Below are positions 42,685-51,170 of a stretch of DNA of 64,000 nt, one piece after another (position 1 is the stretch's first letter; every line of letters begins with the position of its first letter). Below the pieces are notes generated by a model. It was not told the origin of the DNA. It was given only the letters and a program-made list of their open reading frames with translations, and did not search any database. The DNA comes from Gemmatimonadota bacterium (GTDB lineage Bacteria; Gemmatimonadota; Gemmatimonadetes; Longimicrobiales; Gaopeijiaceae), in NCBI GenBank assembly GCA_041390105.1, contig JAWKQO010000001.1, forward strand, positions 248,001 through 312,000, read 5' to 3'. Position numbers and translations under genes: made by a program.

Positions 42685-43618
42685 AAGCGATCTCCGGCAC
42701 CAGCTCGTAGCCCAGCTCGCGGCGCACGGTGTCCTGCGCCAGATCGATCAAGGCCCGGACGTCTGCCGCGGTGGCCCCTCCGAGGTTCACGATGATGTTG
42801 GCGTGCTTGTGGAAGATCCCGGCGCCACCGTGGACGTGACCCTTGAGACCACACTGGTCGATCAAGCGACCAGCCCCGATGCCGTCGATCTTCTGGAAGA
42901 TCGATCCCGCGCACGGGTACAGCCACAGGTCCGGATGCCGCGTGTCACGCCACTCCAGGTTCTCCCGCATGACCCGGCGCAACTCCTCGACGGGCGCGGG
43001 ATGGAGACGGAACGTCGCGTCCAGCACGATGTCGGTGCGATGGTGGAGGACCGAATCGTCGTATCCGAACTCGAAGTAGCCGACGTCCACCGTGCGGCGC
43101 TCCCCCTCGACGGTGAGCAACCGGGCCTCCTCGAGGAGCTCCGCGATGAAGACCGTGCGCTCGCGTTCCGGCGCTGGGGAAAGGAAGTGCAGGTTCTGCC
43201 AGAGGGCTCCGCCGACTGTGCTGGGGATCCCCACGAAATGATGGAGCCCGCCCAGACCGTGGGCCACCGTGGCGTCGATGAGGTCCGGGAAGGTCTCGAC
43301 TCCGCAGCCTGCGCGCACCCGCCCTTCGGGCAGGAACTCGATGCCCCCGACCTCGCTCTTGATCACCAGACCGCGGAAGCCGCGGTCACCAACTAGGATG
43401 TTGGCTCCGCGGCCCAATACGAACCAGGGAAGCCCGACGGTGCGAGCCAGCTCCACCGCGTGGGCCAGCTCGTCGGCGGTACGAGCCCGATACAACAGGT
43501 CGGCGGGACCGCCGATGCGGAACGTGGTCAGCGGCGCGAGCGGAGTGCCGCGCTCGAGTCGGTCCGTGCCCAGATCGTCGACGACGCGGGCGACCCGTTC
43601 GGGGGAGGTCTCAGGCAT
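42668..43618 (-). CDS. murB: UDP-N-acetylenolpyruvoylglucosamine reductase
   Basis: 316 aa. FAD-binding PLAPLTTFRIGGPADLLYRA and PWFVLGRGANILVGDRGFRG, substrate-domain FVGIPSTVGGALWQN, and catalytic-serine segment LYPCAGSIFQKI (Ser as second proton donor) with the final Glu in ELVPEIAFIGEF. It reduces UDP-GlcNAc-enolpyruvate to UDP-MurNAc in peptidoglycan synthesis. It lies outside any mur/dcw cluster here. Length and loop structure point to type II MurB. Confidence 0.97.
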   Translation of the reverse strand: MPETSPERVARVVDDLGTDRLERGTPLAPLTTFRIGGPADLLYRARTADELAHAVELARTVGLPWFVLGRGANILVGDRGFRGLVIKSEVGGIEFLPEGRVRAGCGVETFPDLIDATVAHGLGGLHHFVGIPSTVGGALWQNLHFLSPAPERERTVFIAELLEEARLLTVEGERRTVDVGYFEFGYDDSVLHHRTDIVLDATFRLHPAPVEELRRVMRENLEWRDTRHPDLWLYPCAGSIFQKIDGIGAGRLIDQCGLKGHVHGGAGIFHKHANIIVNLGGATAADVRALIDLAQDTVRRELGYELVPEIAFIGEF

Positions 43619-43694
43619 CGGGGGAAGATAGGGCTTTCGCGCCCCGAGCGGGGAGCGCCGCCGGAGGAGCCTGCGCTGCGCGGAGCGACATCGC

Positions 43695-45125
43695 TCAGCC
43701 CCCCAGCGCGCCGCGCATCTCCATGGGCTGCGCGAGCAGCCAGATGCTGATCAGGAACAGCAGGAGGGCCACCAGGCGCCACGGCAGCACCGCTGCGGCT
43801 CCGTGGCGTTCCGCGCAGGCGTCGCGGCCGATGCGACCGAGCAGGTGCAGCGTCCACAGAAGCCCACCGGTCAGGAGCGCGCACTGGACCGCGAAGACCC
43901 AGGTCGGGACCTCCATGGCCGTGGCGGCGGGGAGCGCCGCCGCTGCAGGCGCTGCGGAGGTCAGGCGGCTGAGCAGAGGGCGCAGGGCGGAGGACCCGAG
44001 CACGAAGTGGAATAGGTGGTGGGCAGCCCACATCGAGAGGCCCAGTGGCACCCATCCCCAGACGAAGCGGCGCCACTGCGACGCCGTCCTGGTGACCGTC
44101 CGCTCCCAGGACGCGGCGGCGGCGATGGTCGCCCCCGGCAGCGCCACCAGTGTGAGCAGGAGCGCACCGGCCAGGACCGACCCGGTCCCCACGCCCATCT
44201 GTTCGGCCACACGCTCCTGGAGCCGCACGAAGGGCTGGACCATTCCCAGCGCGTTGACCAGGGCCGCGAAGACCATCACGGCGGCGAGCGCCGCCAGGTC
44301 GGAGCGCTGTCCGAGACGGCCGACGCCGGAGCGGACGGGATCGACGGTCAGCTCGGCGCCGGGTGTGCGCGAGAGGATGCCGACGTTGTCGTGGGGACAG
44401 GCGTGGATGCACTCCATGCAGAACGTGCAATCGAGGTTTCCGACCTTGCGCGGCTGGTAGAGCCACAACTCGCAGCCGCGCTGCAGAGGCACCTCGTGCT
44501 GGGCCCCCGACGTGCCCGGCGTCCAGCGGCCGCGGATGCAGTCCTTGGTCGCACAGCTGGCGCAGCGGTCGACGTCGCGGACGGCCACCTCGAACGGCGA
44601 AAGGGGCGTGTGCACGAAATGGAACTGCCCGATCGGGCAGAGGTGCTTACAGAAGACCGCTCCACGAAAGAGCGCGTCCACCGCGAACGCCATGACGAAG
44701 TATCCGATCACTACCCAGGCGGTCCAAGCGGGACTGGCCCAGAGATCGAGGGCTTCGTAGGCCCAGAAGAAGACCGCGAGCACCACCACCGCAGCCCATT
44801 TGCCCTTCAACCAGGACGGGACCGGACGCGCGGGGCGGCTCCAACGCTTGGCCAGGCGCCGCGGCAGCATGAAGGGGCAGGCCATGCAGAAGAGGTTGCC
44901 CACTCCCAACAGGGCCACGACCACCAGCCCCCGCCATTGCACCCAGGGCAGCGTGCCAGCGGCGTTGCGGCTGGGCTGGGGCGGACCCCAGAACCCGTCG
45001 ACCACCACCAGGACCGCGACCGCCAGCAGCACCCCCTGGAGCGCGGTACGGGCGTGACGCCAGCGCAGGAACGCGCCCAGGAGCGGGAGACGAAGCAGAT
45101 CCAAGCGAGGGGGTGCCGGGTTCAT
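43695..45125 (-). CDS. NosR/NapH/CcoG-like 4Fe-4S membrane protein (polyferredoxin)
   Basis: 476 aa. Several TM helices carry two CxxxCP sites (LFCMACPFMLP; FCKHLCPIGQF), followed by cytoplasmic iron-sulfur clusters CASCATKDC and CTFCMECIHACP, then further helices to the C-terminus. This layout matches NosR/NapH/CcoG-type electron carriers. No nos, nap or cco genes are adjacent, so the partner is unknown. ATG 45125 is used; GTG 45176 adds 17 residues. A possible promoter on the minus strand is TTGCGG/TAGTCT (45222-45217, 45200-45195, 16-base spacing). Confidence 0.85.
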   Translation of the reverse strand: MNPAPPRLDLLRLPLLGAFLRWRHARTALQGVLLAVAVLVVVDGFWGPPQPSRNAAGTLPWVQWRGLVVVALLGVGNLFCMACPFMLPRRLAKRWSRPARPVPSWLKGKWAAVVVLAVFFWAYEALDLWASPAWTAWVVIGYFVMAFAVDALFRGAVFCKHLCPIGQFHFVHTPLSPFEVAVRDVDRCASCATKDCIRGRWTPGTSGAQHEVPLQRGCELWLYQPRKVGNLDCTFCMECIHACPHDNVGILSRTPGAELTVDPVRSGVGRLGQRSDLAALAAVMVFAALVNALGMVQPFVRLQERVAEQMGVGTGSVLAGALLLTLVALPGATIAAAASWERTVTRTASQWRRFVWGWVPLGLSMWAAHHLFHFVLGSSALRPLLSRLTSAAPAAAALPAATAMEVPTWVFAVQCALLTGGLLWTLHLLGRIGRDACAERHGAAAVLPWRLVALLLFLISIWLLAQPMEMRGALGG

Positions 45126-45241
45126 CTGGAGTGGGGCCGCCTCGCGCGGAACAGGCAGACAGGGTCGTGCCGGCACGATGCCGGTCGCGGCCGTAGACTA
45201 ACCCGACCGCACCCCCCCGCAACCCTTCCTTGGATGGCGTT

Positions 45242-45257
45242 GTCCCACGGGTGGGAC
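45242..45257. promoter_or_regulatory. Palindromic operator candidate upstream of the ECF operon
   Basis: GTCCCAC and GTGGGAC are perfect inverted seven-base arms separated by GG, 31 bases before the TTG start of the ECF sigma gene at 45289 and inside the divergent region shared with the polyferredoxin gene. The position fits a repressor or activator site for one or both genes. It is a short palindrome and could be chance in GC-rich DNA. Confidence 0.4.
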
Positions 45258-45288
45258 GGACGAGAACGGGGCGACCAGGACGGCACGG

Positions 45289-45828
45289 TTGGACGACGAG
45301 CAATTGATCCGAAGAGCCCGGGAGGGCGACCAGGATGCGTTCCGCTCGCTCTATGATCGGCACGTCGACCGCGTGTTTCGGCTGACCCACCGCGTGACGG
45401 GCGACGAACAGCTCGCTCGGGAGTGCACGCAGGACACCTTCGTGCGGGCCTTCGGGCGGCTCGGGGAGTTCCGCGGCGAGGCTCGCTTCTCGACGTGGCT
45501 GCACTCCATCGCCGTGTCCGTGAGCATCAACGGAGCTCGAAAAGTGAAGCGTCTCCACACTCGTCAGGCCGATCTCGACCCGGAGGTCCAAGGCCGTCCC
45601 ACGCGGGCGGCGGATCCGGGCCTGCGGGAGCGCCTGGCCCAAGCGATCGACGCGCTGCCGGAGATCTACCGGACGGTGTTCTTGATGCACGATCTCGAAG
45701 GGTATCCGCACAATGACATCGCCGAGGCGCTCGGGATTGCGCTCGGCACTTCGAAGGCACGGCTCTCGCGAGCCCGCGCGGCCCTGCGGGGGCTCCTCGG
45801 TGACGCCGTGAAGGAGTACGTGACGTGA
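45289..45828 (+). CDS. ECF RNA polymerase sigma factor
   Basis: 179 aa with both ECF regions: sigma-2 (LYDRHVDRVFRLTHRVTGDE, CTQDTFVRAFGRLGEFRGEA, FSTWLHSIAVSVSIN) and sigma-4 (LPEIYRTVFLMHDLEGYPHN, DIAEALGIALGTSKARLSRA). It recruits RNA polymerase to stress- or envelope-type promoters. TTG start at 45289, with AGGA eight bases before, is the only sensible one. The next gene starts inside its stop (GTGA at 45825), and that gene encodes the likely anti-sigma. Confidence 0.94.
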   Translation: MDDEQLIRRAREGDQDAFRSLYDRHVDRVFRLTHRVTGDEQLARECTQDTFVRAFGRLGEFRGEARFSTWLHSIAVSVSINGARKVKRLHTRQADLDPEVQGRPTRAADPGLRERLAQAIDALPEIYRTVFLMHDLEGYPHNDIAEALGIALGTSKARLSRARAALRGLLGDAVKEYVT

Positions 45829-46502
45829 GCCACGAGCACGATCCGGGCGACGAGCGGCCCCGTGAGGAGGACATGGAGATGCTCCTTGCCGAGGCGCGCC
45901 GGAGCTACAACCCCGCGCCCCCGGTCCCCCGTGAGGAGATGTGGGCAAACATCGCGGAGCAACTGCCCGAGACGCGCCAGCGGCGAGGGCGCCACTGGCC
46001 CCGCTGGAGTCCGTTGGTGCTGCGCGCAGCTGCGGCCGGCGTGGTTCTGGCGATCGGAGTGGGGCTCGGCCGTTGGAGCGCCGTTCGAACGATCCTCCCT
46101 GAGAGGGAGTCGTCGGTGGCAGGGCGCGCGCTGGCCACTGCTGGAGCGGCCCCGGATCAGGCGCTGCGCTTCGCGGCCTTCGAGCACCTGTCCCAGACGC
46201 AGCGCTTCCTCTCCGAGATCGACACCCTGCAGGCGCCCACGGCGGTGTTGGGTGCGTGGGGACGGCGGCTGCTCACCGACACCCGCCTGCTGCTCGACAC
46301 GCAGGCGTCCCAGGATCCCGAGCTACGCACCATCCTCGAGGATCTCGAGTTGATCCTGGTGCAGGTGGTGCAGTTGACGCAGGACCGCGCCGAGGACGCG
46401 GAGAAGGTGGAGATCGAAACCCTGAGGAACGGACTTCGCGAGCAGCAGGTGTTGCCGCGGATTCAGCGCATGCTCCCGCCGGTGATCGGCGCGGACGACT
46501 GA
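45825..46502 (+). CDS. Single-pass anti-sigma-like membrane protein
   Basis: 225 aa. N-terminal cytoplasmic ~65 residues (EEDMEMLLAEARRSYNPAPP), one TM helix (about 66-86, VLRAAAAGVVLAIGVGLGRW), and a ~130-aa extracytoplasmic helical part (FAAFEHLSQTQRFLSEIDTL). The zinc anti-sigma motif (HxxxCxxC) is absent, so this would be a non-ZAS anti-sigma; the role is inferred from the overlap with the ECF gene and the topology. Confidence 0.75.
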   Translation: MSHEHDPGDERPREEDMEMLLAEARRSYNPAPPVPREEMWANIAEQLPETRQRRGRHWPRWSPLVLRAAAAGVVLAIGVGLGRWSAVRTILPERESSVAGRALATAGAAPDQALRFAAFEHLSQTQRFLSEIDTLQAPTAVLGAWGRRLLTDTRLLLDTQASQDPELRTILEDLELILVQVVQLTQDRAEDAEKVEIETLRNGLREQQVLPRIQRMLPPVIGADD

Positions 46503-46518
46503 GAGGAGAGGGAAGACG

Positions 46519-47940
46519 ATGTGGGGACGCTTCGGAAGAGCGATGGGTGTGGGGTTGGGCGTGCTGCTCTTGGGCATGGCCGGCGCCGATGGGACCGCGG
46601 CACAGGCTTCTGATGAGCCCGCTTTCCTGGAGGCGGGGCCGGGGGCCGCGCAATCCGTGCTGGAGGTCTGGATCCCGGAGTTGCAGGCCTGGCAAGAAGT
46701 GCCGGGCGATACACTGTATCGCCGGGCGCGCAACGCGCTCAATCGCAGAGAGTACGAGGTGGCCGCTGCGTCGTTCTCCGACCTGCGGCGCCGCTATCCG
46801 GAATCCGCGTTCGTCGCCGACGCCTACTACTACGAGGCGTTCGCGCGCTACCGGCTGGGTCAGCAGGACTCCGGAACGCGGGCCTTGGCGGCGCAGAGAC
46901 AGGCGCTCGAGTTGTTGGAGCGCCAGGCGGCCGAACACCGCGACGCGGCGACGCTGTCGGACGCGCGGGCGCTGCGGGGGCGGATTCGTGCCGAGATGGC
47001 CCGCCTGGGGGACGCGGGCGCCCGAGAGGCGGTGGTCGAAGGGGCTCAACAGGCCTGCGACCGGTCCGATCAGGAGCTGCGGGCCCAGGCCCTGTCGGCC
47101 CTCTTGAACATGGACGCACGTCGTGCCGCACCACTTCTCCGCGAGGTGTTGACGAGCCGCGATGGGTGTAGCGCCGAACTGCGGGCGCAGGCGGTCTTCA
47201 TCCTGGCCCAGCATCCTGACGAGGAGACCGTCGACGTCTTGCTCGACCTGGCGGTCCGCAATCCGGATCCCGACCCACAGGTGCGCGAACAGGCCATCTT
47301 CTGGCTGTCGCGCGTGGACCGACCGGAGGCGGTCGAGGCGCTGTTGAACCTGGTCGAGGAATCGGACGACCCCCGCGTCCTGGAACAAGCGGTCTTCGCG
47401 CTGTCGCAGCACGACGATCCCCGCGCGGCCGAAGTGCTGGGTGAGTATGTGCGGCGCAGCGATCTCCCGAGTGAGGTTCGCGGTCAGGCGATCTTCTGGA
47501 TGGGTCAGAAGGGAGGGTCGGAGAGCGTAGGCCAGCTCCGCGAGCTCTACGACGAGGTCGGGGAGGTGGAACTGAAGAAGGCGGTCCTCTTCGCCGTATC
47601 GCGCCGACCCGAACCGGGTGCGCGCGAGTTCCTGCTCGAGGTGGCGCTGGACCGCCGCGCACCCGCCGAGGTGCGGAAAGAGGCGGTCTTCTGGGCCAGC
47701 CAGACCGGCGTGGGCCCGGCACAGCTCGTCGAGATCCTACGGACCACCGACGACCCGGAGGTGCGCGAGGCCGCGATCTTCGGTCTGAGCCGCCAGCCCG
47801 GTCCGGAAGCCGTGGACGCGCTCATGGACATCGCGCGCTCCGACGACGATCCCAAGCTGCGCGAGCAGGCCATCTTCTGGCTGGGGCAGATGGACGATCC
47901 CCGCATCGCCGACTTCCTCATGGAGATCATCCGCCGATGA
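46519..47940 (+). CDS. Secreted HEAT-repeat protein
   Basis: 473 aa with signal peptide ending DGTAAQA. Residues ~55-115 form a TPR/tol-pal-like segment (YRRARNALNRREYEVAAASF); residues ~175-470 are tandem HEAT repeats with recurring VREQAIFWLSR, VRGQAIFWMGQ and VRKEAVFWASQ units of about 31-37 residues. A periplasmic protein-interaction scaffold is likely. It follows the anti-sigma gene by 16 bases (GAGAGGAGAGGG ribosome site) and overlaps the next HEAT gene in an ATGA quartet. Confidence 0.88.
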   Translation: MWGRFGRAMGVGLGVLLLGMAGADGTAAQASDEPAFLEAGPGAAQSVLEVWIPELQAWQEVPGDTLYRRARNALNRREYEVAAASFSDLRRRYPESAFVADAYYYEAFARYRLGQQDSGTRALAAQRQALELLERQAAEHRDAATLSDARALRGRIRAEMARLGDAGAREAVVEGAQQACDRSDQELRAQALSALLNMDARRAAPLLREVLTSRDGCSAELRAQAVFILAQHPDEETVDVLLDLAVRNPDPDPQVREQAIFWLSRVDRPEAVEALLNLVEESDDPRVLEQAVFALSQHDDPRAAEVLGEYVRRSDLPSEVRGQAIFWMGQKGGSESVGQLRELYDEVGEVELKKAVLFAVSRRPEPGAREFLLEVALDRRAPAEVRKEAVFWASQTGVGPAQLVEILRTTDDPEVREAAIFGLSRQPGPEAVDALMDIARSDDDPKLREQAIFWLGQMDDPRIADFLMEIIRR

Positions 47941-48686
47941 GGCGGCTCGTGCTGGCTGCGGTGGCGGTGGCCTTCGCCGTCTGGGCTCCCGGGGTAGCCG
48001 GCCAGACCCTGGCTGGGCGTCTCCGGCAAGCGGAGGACGGTCAAGCGTTCTTCACCTACCCGGCCAAGGAGGGGATCTACACCTGCGGTCGCGGCGAGCG
48101 GGGATGGGACCGGGGCGGGGGTCCCTTGCGGCCCGGCTGCTGGACTGGACCGGTGGAGGTGCGTCTCCGGATCGAGGCGGGCACGGTCCAGCGCTTGCGC
48201 TCCGGAATCGCCGATCCTGAACGGGCGCCCAGCGGGGTGGACCTCGGTTCGTATGGAGGCGCCGAAGCCGCCGAATGGATGCTCACGCTGGCGGAGGTAG
48301 CCGAGGAGGAGGTGGCGGAGCAGGCGCTGGGGGCGGCGGCCATGGCGGCCGACACGGAGATCTGGCCCCGGCTCCTCGAGTTGGCGCGCGATGGGGCGCG
48401 CGGACAGCAGCTGCGCAAGCAGGCGGTGTTCTGGCTGGGTCAGGAGGCGTCGGACCGGGTGTTGGAGGGGCTCGGGGCGCTGGCCCGCGAGGATCCGGAG
48501 CTGGAGGTCAGGAAGGCGGCCGTCTTCGCGCTGTCGCGCCGCACCCCGGACGAGTCGTTTCCCGTGCTGCGGGACCTGGCCCTGTCGGATGCCGACCCGG
48601 CGCTGCGAGCGGACGCGCTCTTCTGGCTGGCGCAGATGGACGATCCACGCGTGCTGGAACTGTTCGAGCGCGTGCTGCGACCCTAG
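47937..48686 (+). CDS. Second secreted HEAT-repeat protein
   Basis: 249 aa with signal peptide ending GVAGQT. After a ~95-aa N-terminal region with two cysteines (YTCGRGERG, RPGCWTGPV), four to five HEAT units follow (LRKQAVFWLGQ, VRKAAVFALSR, LRADALFWLAQ), very like those in the preceding protein, which suggests duplication. Probably a partner of it. Last gene of the ECF operon; a strong terminator lies about 105 bases downstream. Confidence 0.86.
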   Translation: MRRLVLAAVAVAFAVWAPGVAGQTLAGRLRQAEDGQAFFTYPAKEGIYTCGRGERGWDRGGGPLRPGCWTGPVEVRLRIEAGTVQRLRSGIADPERAPSGVDLGSYGGAEAAEWMLTLAEVAEEEVAEQALGAAAMAADTEIWPRLLELARDGARGQQLRKQAVFWLGQEASDRVLEGLGALAREDPELEVRKAAVFALSRRTPDESFPVLRDLALSDADPALRADALFWLAQMDDPRVLELFERVLRP

Positions 48687-48791
48687 GGAAGCTCTGAGGC
48701 GCTTCGAACGCGGGGTCCCCACAGCTGCAGAGCTTCCCTGGCAGGTCGCCGAAGGGCGGGGCACCCCGCGTTGGGCAAGGCGCAGACCGTG

Positions 48792-48831
48792 GCGCCACCG
48801 CACCCGCTCCGGTGCGGTGGCGCTTTCTTTG
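48792..48831 (+). terminator. Rho-independent terminator of the ECF/HEAT operon
   Basis: A perfect 13-base stem (GCGCCACCGCACC / GGTGCGGTGGCGC) with a six-base loop is followed by TTTCTTT. It lies 105 bases after the stop of the second HEAT gene, and is the best intrinsic terminator in the window. Confidence 0.85.
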
Positions 48832-48945
48832 CGTGGTGGATAACGTCTGAGGGTCGATCGGGAGTTGGAGCGGGCGTCAGGGCGTTCCGCGCATGCACCC
48901 GGTCGCCCGCCGGAAGGACCCTTCAGCCCCCCAGCTACGCGCACG

Positions 48946-51033
48946 TTGAGAGACGGTCATTGGCTTCTCCGGGTCGTTCGCCGCGAGCGGATCCCCGGAG
49001 CGGACGAGTTGGACCTTGCTCCGGCCGTTCCCACGGCCGAAGCCTGGCGCGTGGTGACGCGTCAGCTGGGAATCAGCGACGATCAACTCGCCTCCCACGT
49101 CGCCGACTACTTCCGGCTGGAGACGGCCAACCTGTCGGCGACGGAGCCCCACGCGGCCGTGCTCCTGCCGGAGGCGTTGATCCGTCGACATCTGATCCTG
49201 CCCCTGCAGGAGACCGACCGTCAGCTGGTGGTCGCCACCGCCGATCCGACCGATGTCGAGGCGGAGCGTGTCGTGGGGTTCCGCTCGGGGCGCACACCGG
49301 TCTTCCGCATCGCGCCGCCCCCGGTGATCCAGGACGCCATCGACCAGCGCTTCTCGCCCAACCGAGCCGTGCAGGGCATCCTGGGCAGCCTCGGCGGCGA
49401 CGTGGAGGATTCAGTTCGGTTGGTGGAGGACTCCGGCCCCGAGCTGATCTCGGAGGAGGACGCGACCACCACTCCCGTGGTCAAGCTCACCAACCTGATC
49501 CTGCGCGACGGCATCGTGCTGGGCGCCAGCGACATCCACATCGAGCCCGGGCGCACCATGGGGGCCGTGCGCTACCGCGTCGATGGAGTGCTGCGCAAAC
49601 ACATGGACTTGCCGATGGCCCCGCTCAACCGGGTCATCTCCCGCGTCAAGATCCTCTCGAAGCTCGATATCGCCGACCGGCTTCGTCCGCAGGACGGGAA
49701 GGCCCGTGTCCAGGTCAGCAATCAGGTCTACGACCTGCGCGTCTCCACCATTCCGGCGGGCGGGGCCGAGAAGTGCGTGCTGCGCATTCTGGACTCGAAC
49801 CGTCTCTACACGCTCGAAGACCTCCTGATGCCCAAGGTCGAGCTGGCGCGTCTGCGACAGCTGATGGCGGTGCGGGACGGCGTCGTGGTGGTGACCGGGC
49901 CCACCGGATCGGGAAAGACCACGACCCTCTACGGCGTCCTGCGGGAACTGGCCAAGGGGACGGTCAACATCATGACCGTGGAAGATCCGATCGAGTACGA
50001 GCTCTCCGCCATCACGCAGACGCAGGTCGAAGTGAAGCAGGGCGTAACGTTCGCTTCGGCCTTGCGGGCCATTCTCCGCCAGGACCCGGATATCATCCTG
50101 GTGGGAGAGATTCGCGACCGCGAGACAGCGGAGGTCGCCGCCCAGGCGGCCCTCACGGGGCACCTGGTGCTCGCGACCGTGCACGCGAACGATGCGGTCG
50201 GGGCCATCACCCGGCTGAGCGACCTGGGCCTCGACTATGCGACCATCGCGTCCGCCGTGCGGGGCTGCGTGGCGCAGCGACTGCTTCGCCGCGTATGTCC
50301 CAACTGCGCGCGCACGCTGACCGCAGAGGACATCAACGACGAAGAGCGCGTGCTCGCCGCCCGCTTCGGAGTCGCACCCACGGTTCGCGCCGTGGGCTGC
50401 AACGACTGTGGACAGACCGGCTACCGCGGTCGGTTGCCCGTGCTCGAGGTCATGTCGGTGGGGTTGCGCATGCAGGAGGCCATCGAGTTGCGAAAAGGGC
50501 AGGCCACCCTGAGCCATCTGGCCGTCCAGGGCGGCATGCGCCCGATGTCGGTGGTGGGGTTGGAGTGGGTGGCGCAGGGCCTGACCACGCTCGAGGAGGT
50601 CGAGCGCGTTCTGGGGCAGGCGCACGAAGAGGAGGTGCCGGAGACGACCAGCGAGCCTCCGCGCATCCTGCTCGTCGACGACGACGAAGCCGATCGCACC
50701 ATGATGCGCGCGCTCCTCGAGGGCAGCGGCGCCCGCGTGGACGAGGCGGAGAACGGGCAGCAGGCCTTGGACCGACTCAAGGTGGATCCGCACTACTCTC
50801 TACTCGTCCTGGACCTGGCCATGCCTCGCATGCGAGGGCGTGAGGTCCTGGAGCGGGTGCGGGGATCGGCCGATACGCGGGCCATCCCCGTGCTCATCCG
50901 CACCGGGGAAGGAGACGAGGCCCTGGAGACGGAGCTTCTGGAGGCCGGCGCGGACGACTACGTGCACAAGACTGCGGATGCGGCCCGTTTCATGGCGCGC
51001 GTGCGGGCCGTGCTGCGCAGGAGCGCGTTGTAA
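48946..51033 (+). CDS. GspE/PilB-type secretion ATPase with C-terminal response-regulator receiver domain
   Basis: 695 aa from TTG 48946; TTG 48865 is an alternative and neither has a good ribosome site. N-terminal MshEN/T2SSE_N domain (FRLETANLSATEPHAAVLLP), then the ATPase: Walker A Lys324 in GPTGSGKTTTLYG, Asp box DPDIILVGEIRDRET, His box TGHLVLATVHANDA, and the zinc-binding Cys4 of PilB/GspE (CPNCARTL and CNDCGQTGYRG). Residues ~575-695 are a CheY-like receiver with ILLVDDDEADRTM, phospho-acceptor Asp623 in LVLDLAMPRM and the Lys in VHKTADAARF. A receiver fused to this ATPase suggests phosphorylation control of pilus or secretion activity. No pil/gsp operon is adjacent. Confidence 0.92.
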   Translation: MRDGHWLLRVVRRERIPGADELDLAPAVPTAEAWRVVTRQLGISDDQLASHVADYFRLETANLSATEPHAAVLLPEALIRRHLILPLQETDRQLVVATADPTDVEAERVVGFRSGRTPVFRIAPPPVIQDAIDQRFSPNRAVQGILGSLGGDVEDSVRLVEDSGPELISEEDATTTPVVKLTNLILRDGIVLGASDIHIEPGRTMGAVRYRVDGVLRKHMDLPMAPLNRVISRVKILSKLDIADRLRPQDGKARVQVSNQVYDLRVSTIPAGGAEKCVLRILDSNRLYTLEDLLMPKVELARLRQLMAVRDGVVVVTGPTGSGKTTTLYGVLRELAKGTVNIMTVEDPIEYELSAITQTQVEVKQGVTFASALRAILRQDPDIILVGEIRDRETAEVAAQAALTGHLVLATVHANDAVGAITRLSDLGLDYATIASAVRGCVAQRLLRRVCPNCARTLTAEDINDEERVLAARFGVAPTVRAVGCNDCGQTGYRGRLPVLEVMSVGLRMQEAIELRKGQATLSHLAVQGGMRPMSVVGLEWVAQGLTTLEEVERVLGQAHEEEVPETTSEPPRILLVDDDEADRTMMRALLEGSGARVDEAENGQQALDRLKVDPHYSLLVLDLAMPRMRGREVLERVRGSADTRAIPVLIRTGEGDEALETELLEAGADDYVHKTADAARFMARVRAVLRRSAL

Positions 51034-51056
51034 CGGTTCGGTATCCGAGCGTTACA
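51029..51056. other. Inverted repeat spanning the stop codon of the ATPase gene, upstream of the porin gene
   Basis: TGTAACG and CGTTACA are perfect seven-base arms; inside them TCGG and CCGA pair around TAT, so most of the 28 bases can fold with one small asymmetric bulge. GTTT follows. It may be a weak terminator for the ATPase gene or an operator for the porin 115 bases downstream. Confidence 0.4.
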
Positions 51057-51170
51057 GTTTCGTATCCTCCCCGTGAAACTTCCGCGGTGATTCGGTAACG
51101 TCCCGTCCGACCCGGAGTGGAGTCCTCAGTGGCGCCGCTCCCCATGCTCGTCGGAACAAGGGATGCCCTG

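Noticed and set aside
46519..48686. HEAT units as DNA repeats or a CRISPR-like array
   Set aside because: The repetition is at protein level, with diverged codons and no spacer structure.
48771..50843. Plus-strand frame of 690 residues
   Set aside because: Different frame of the secretion ATPase region; Arg/Gly-rich, no domain.
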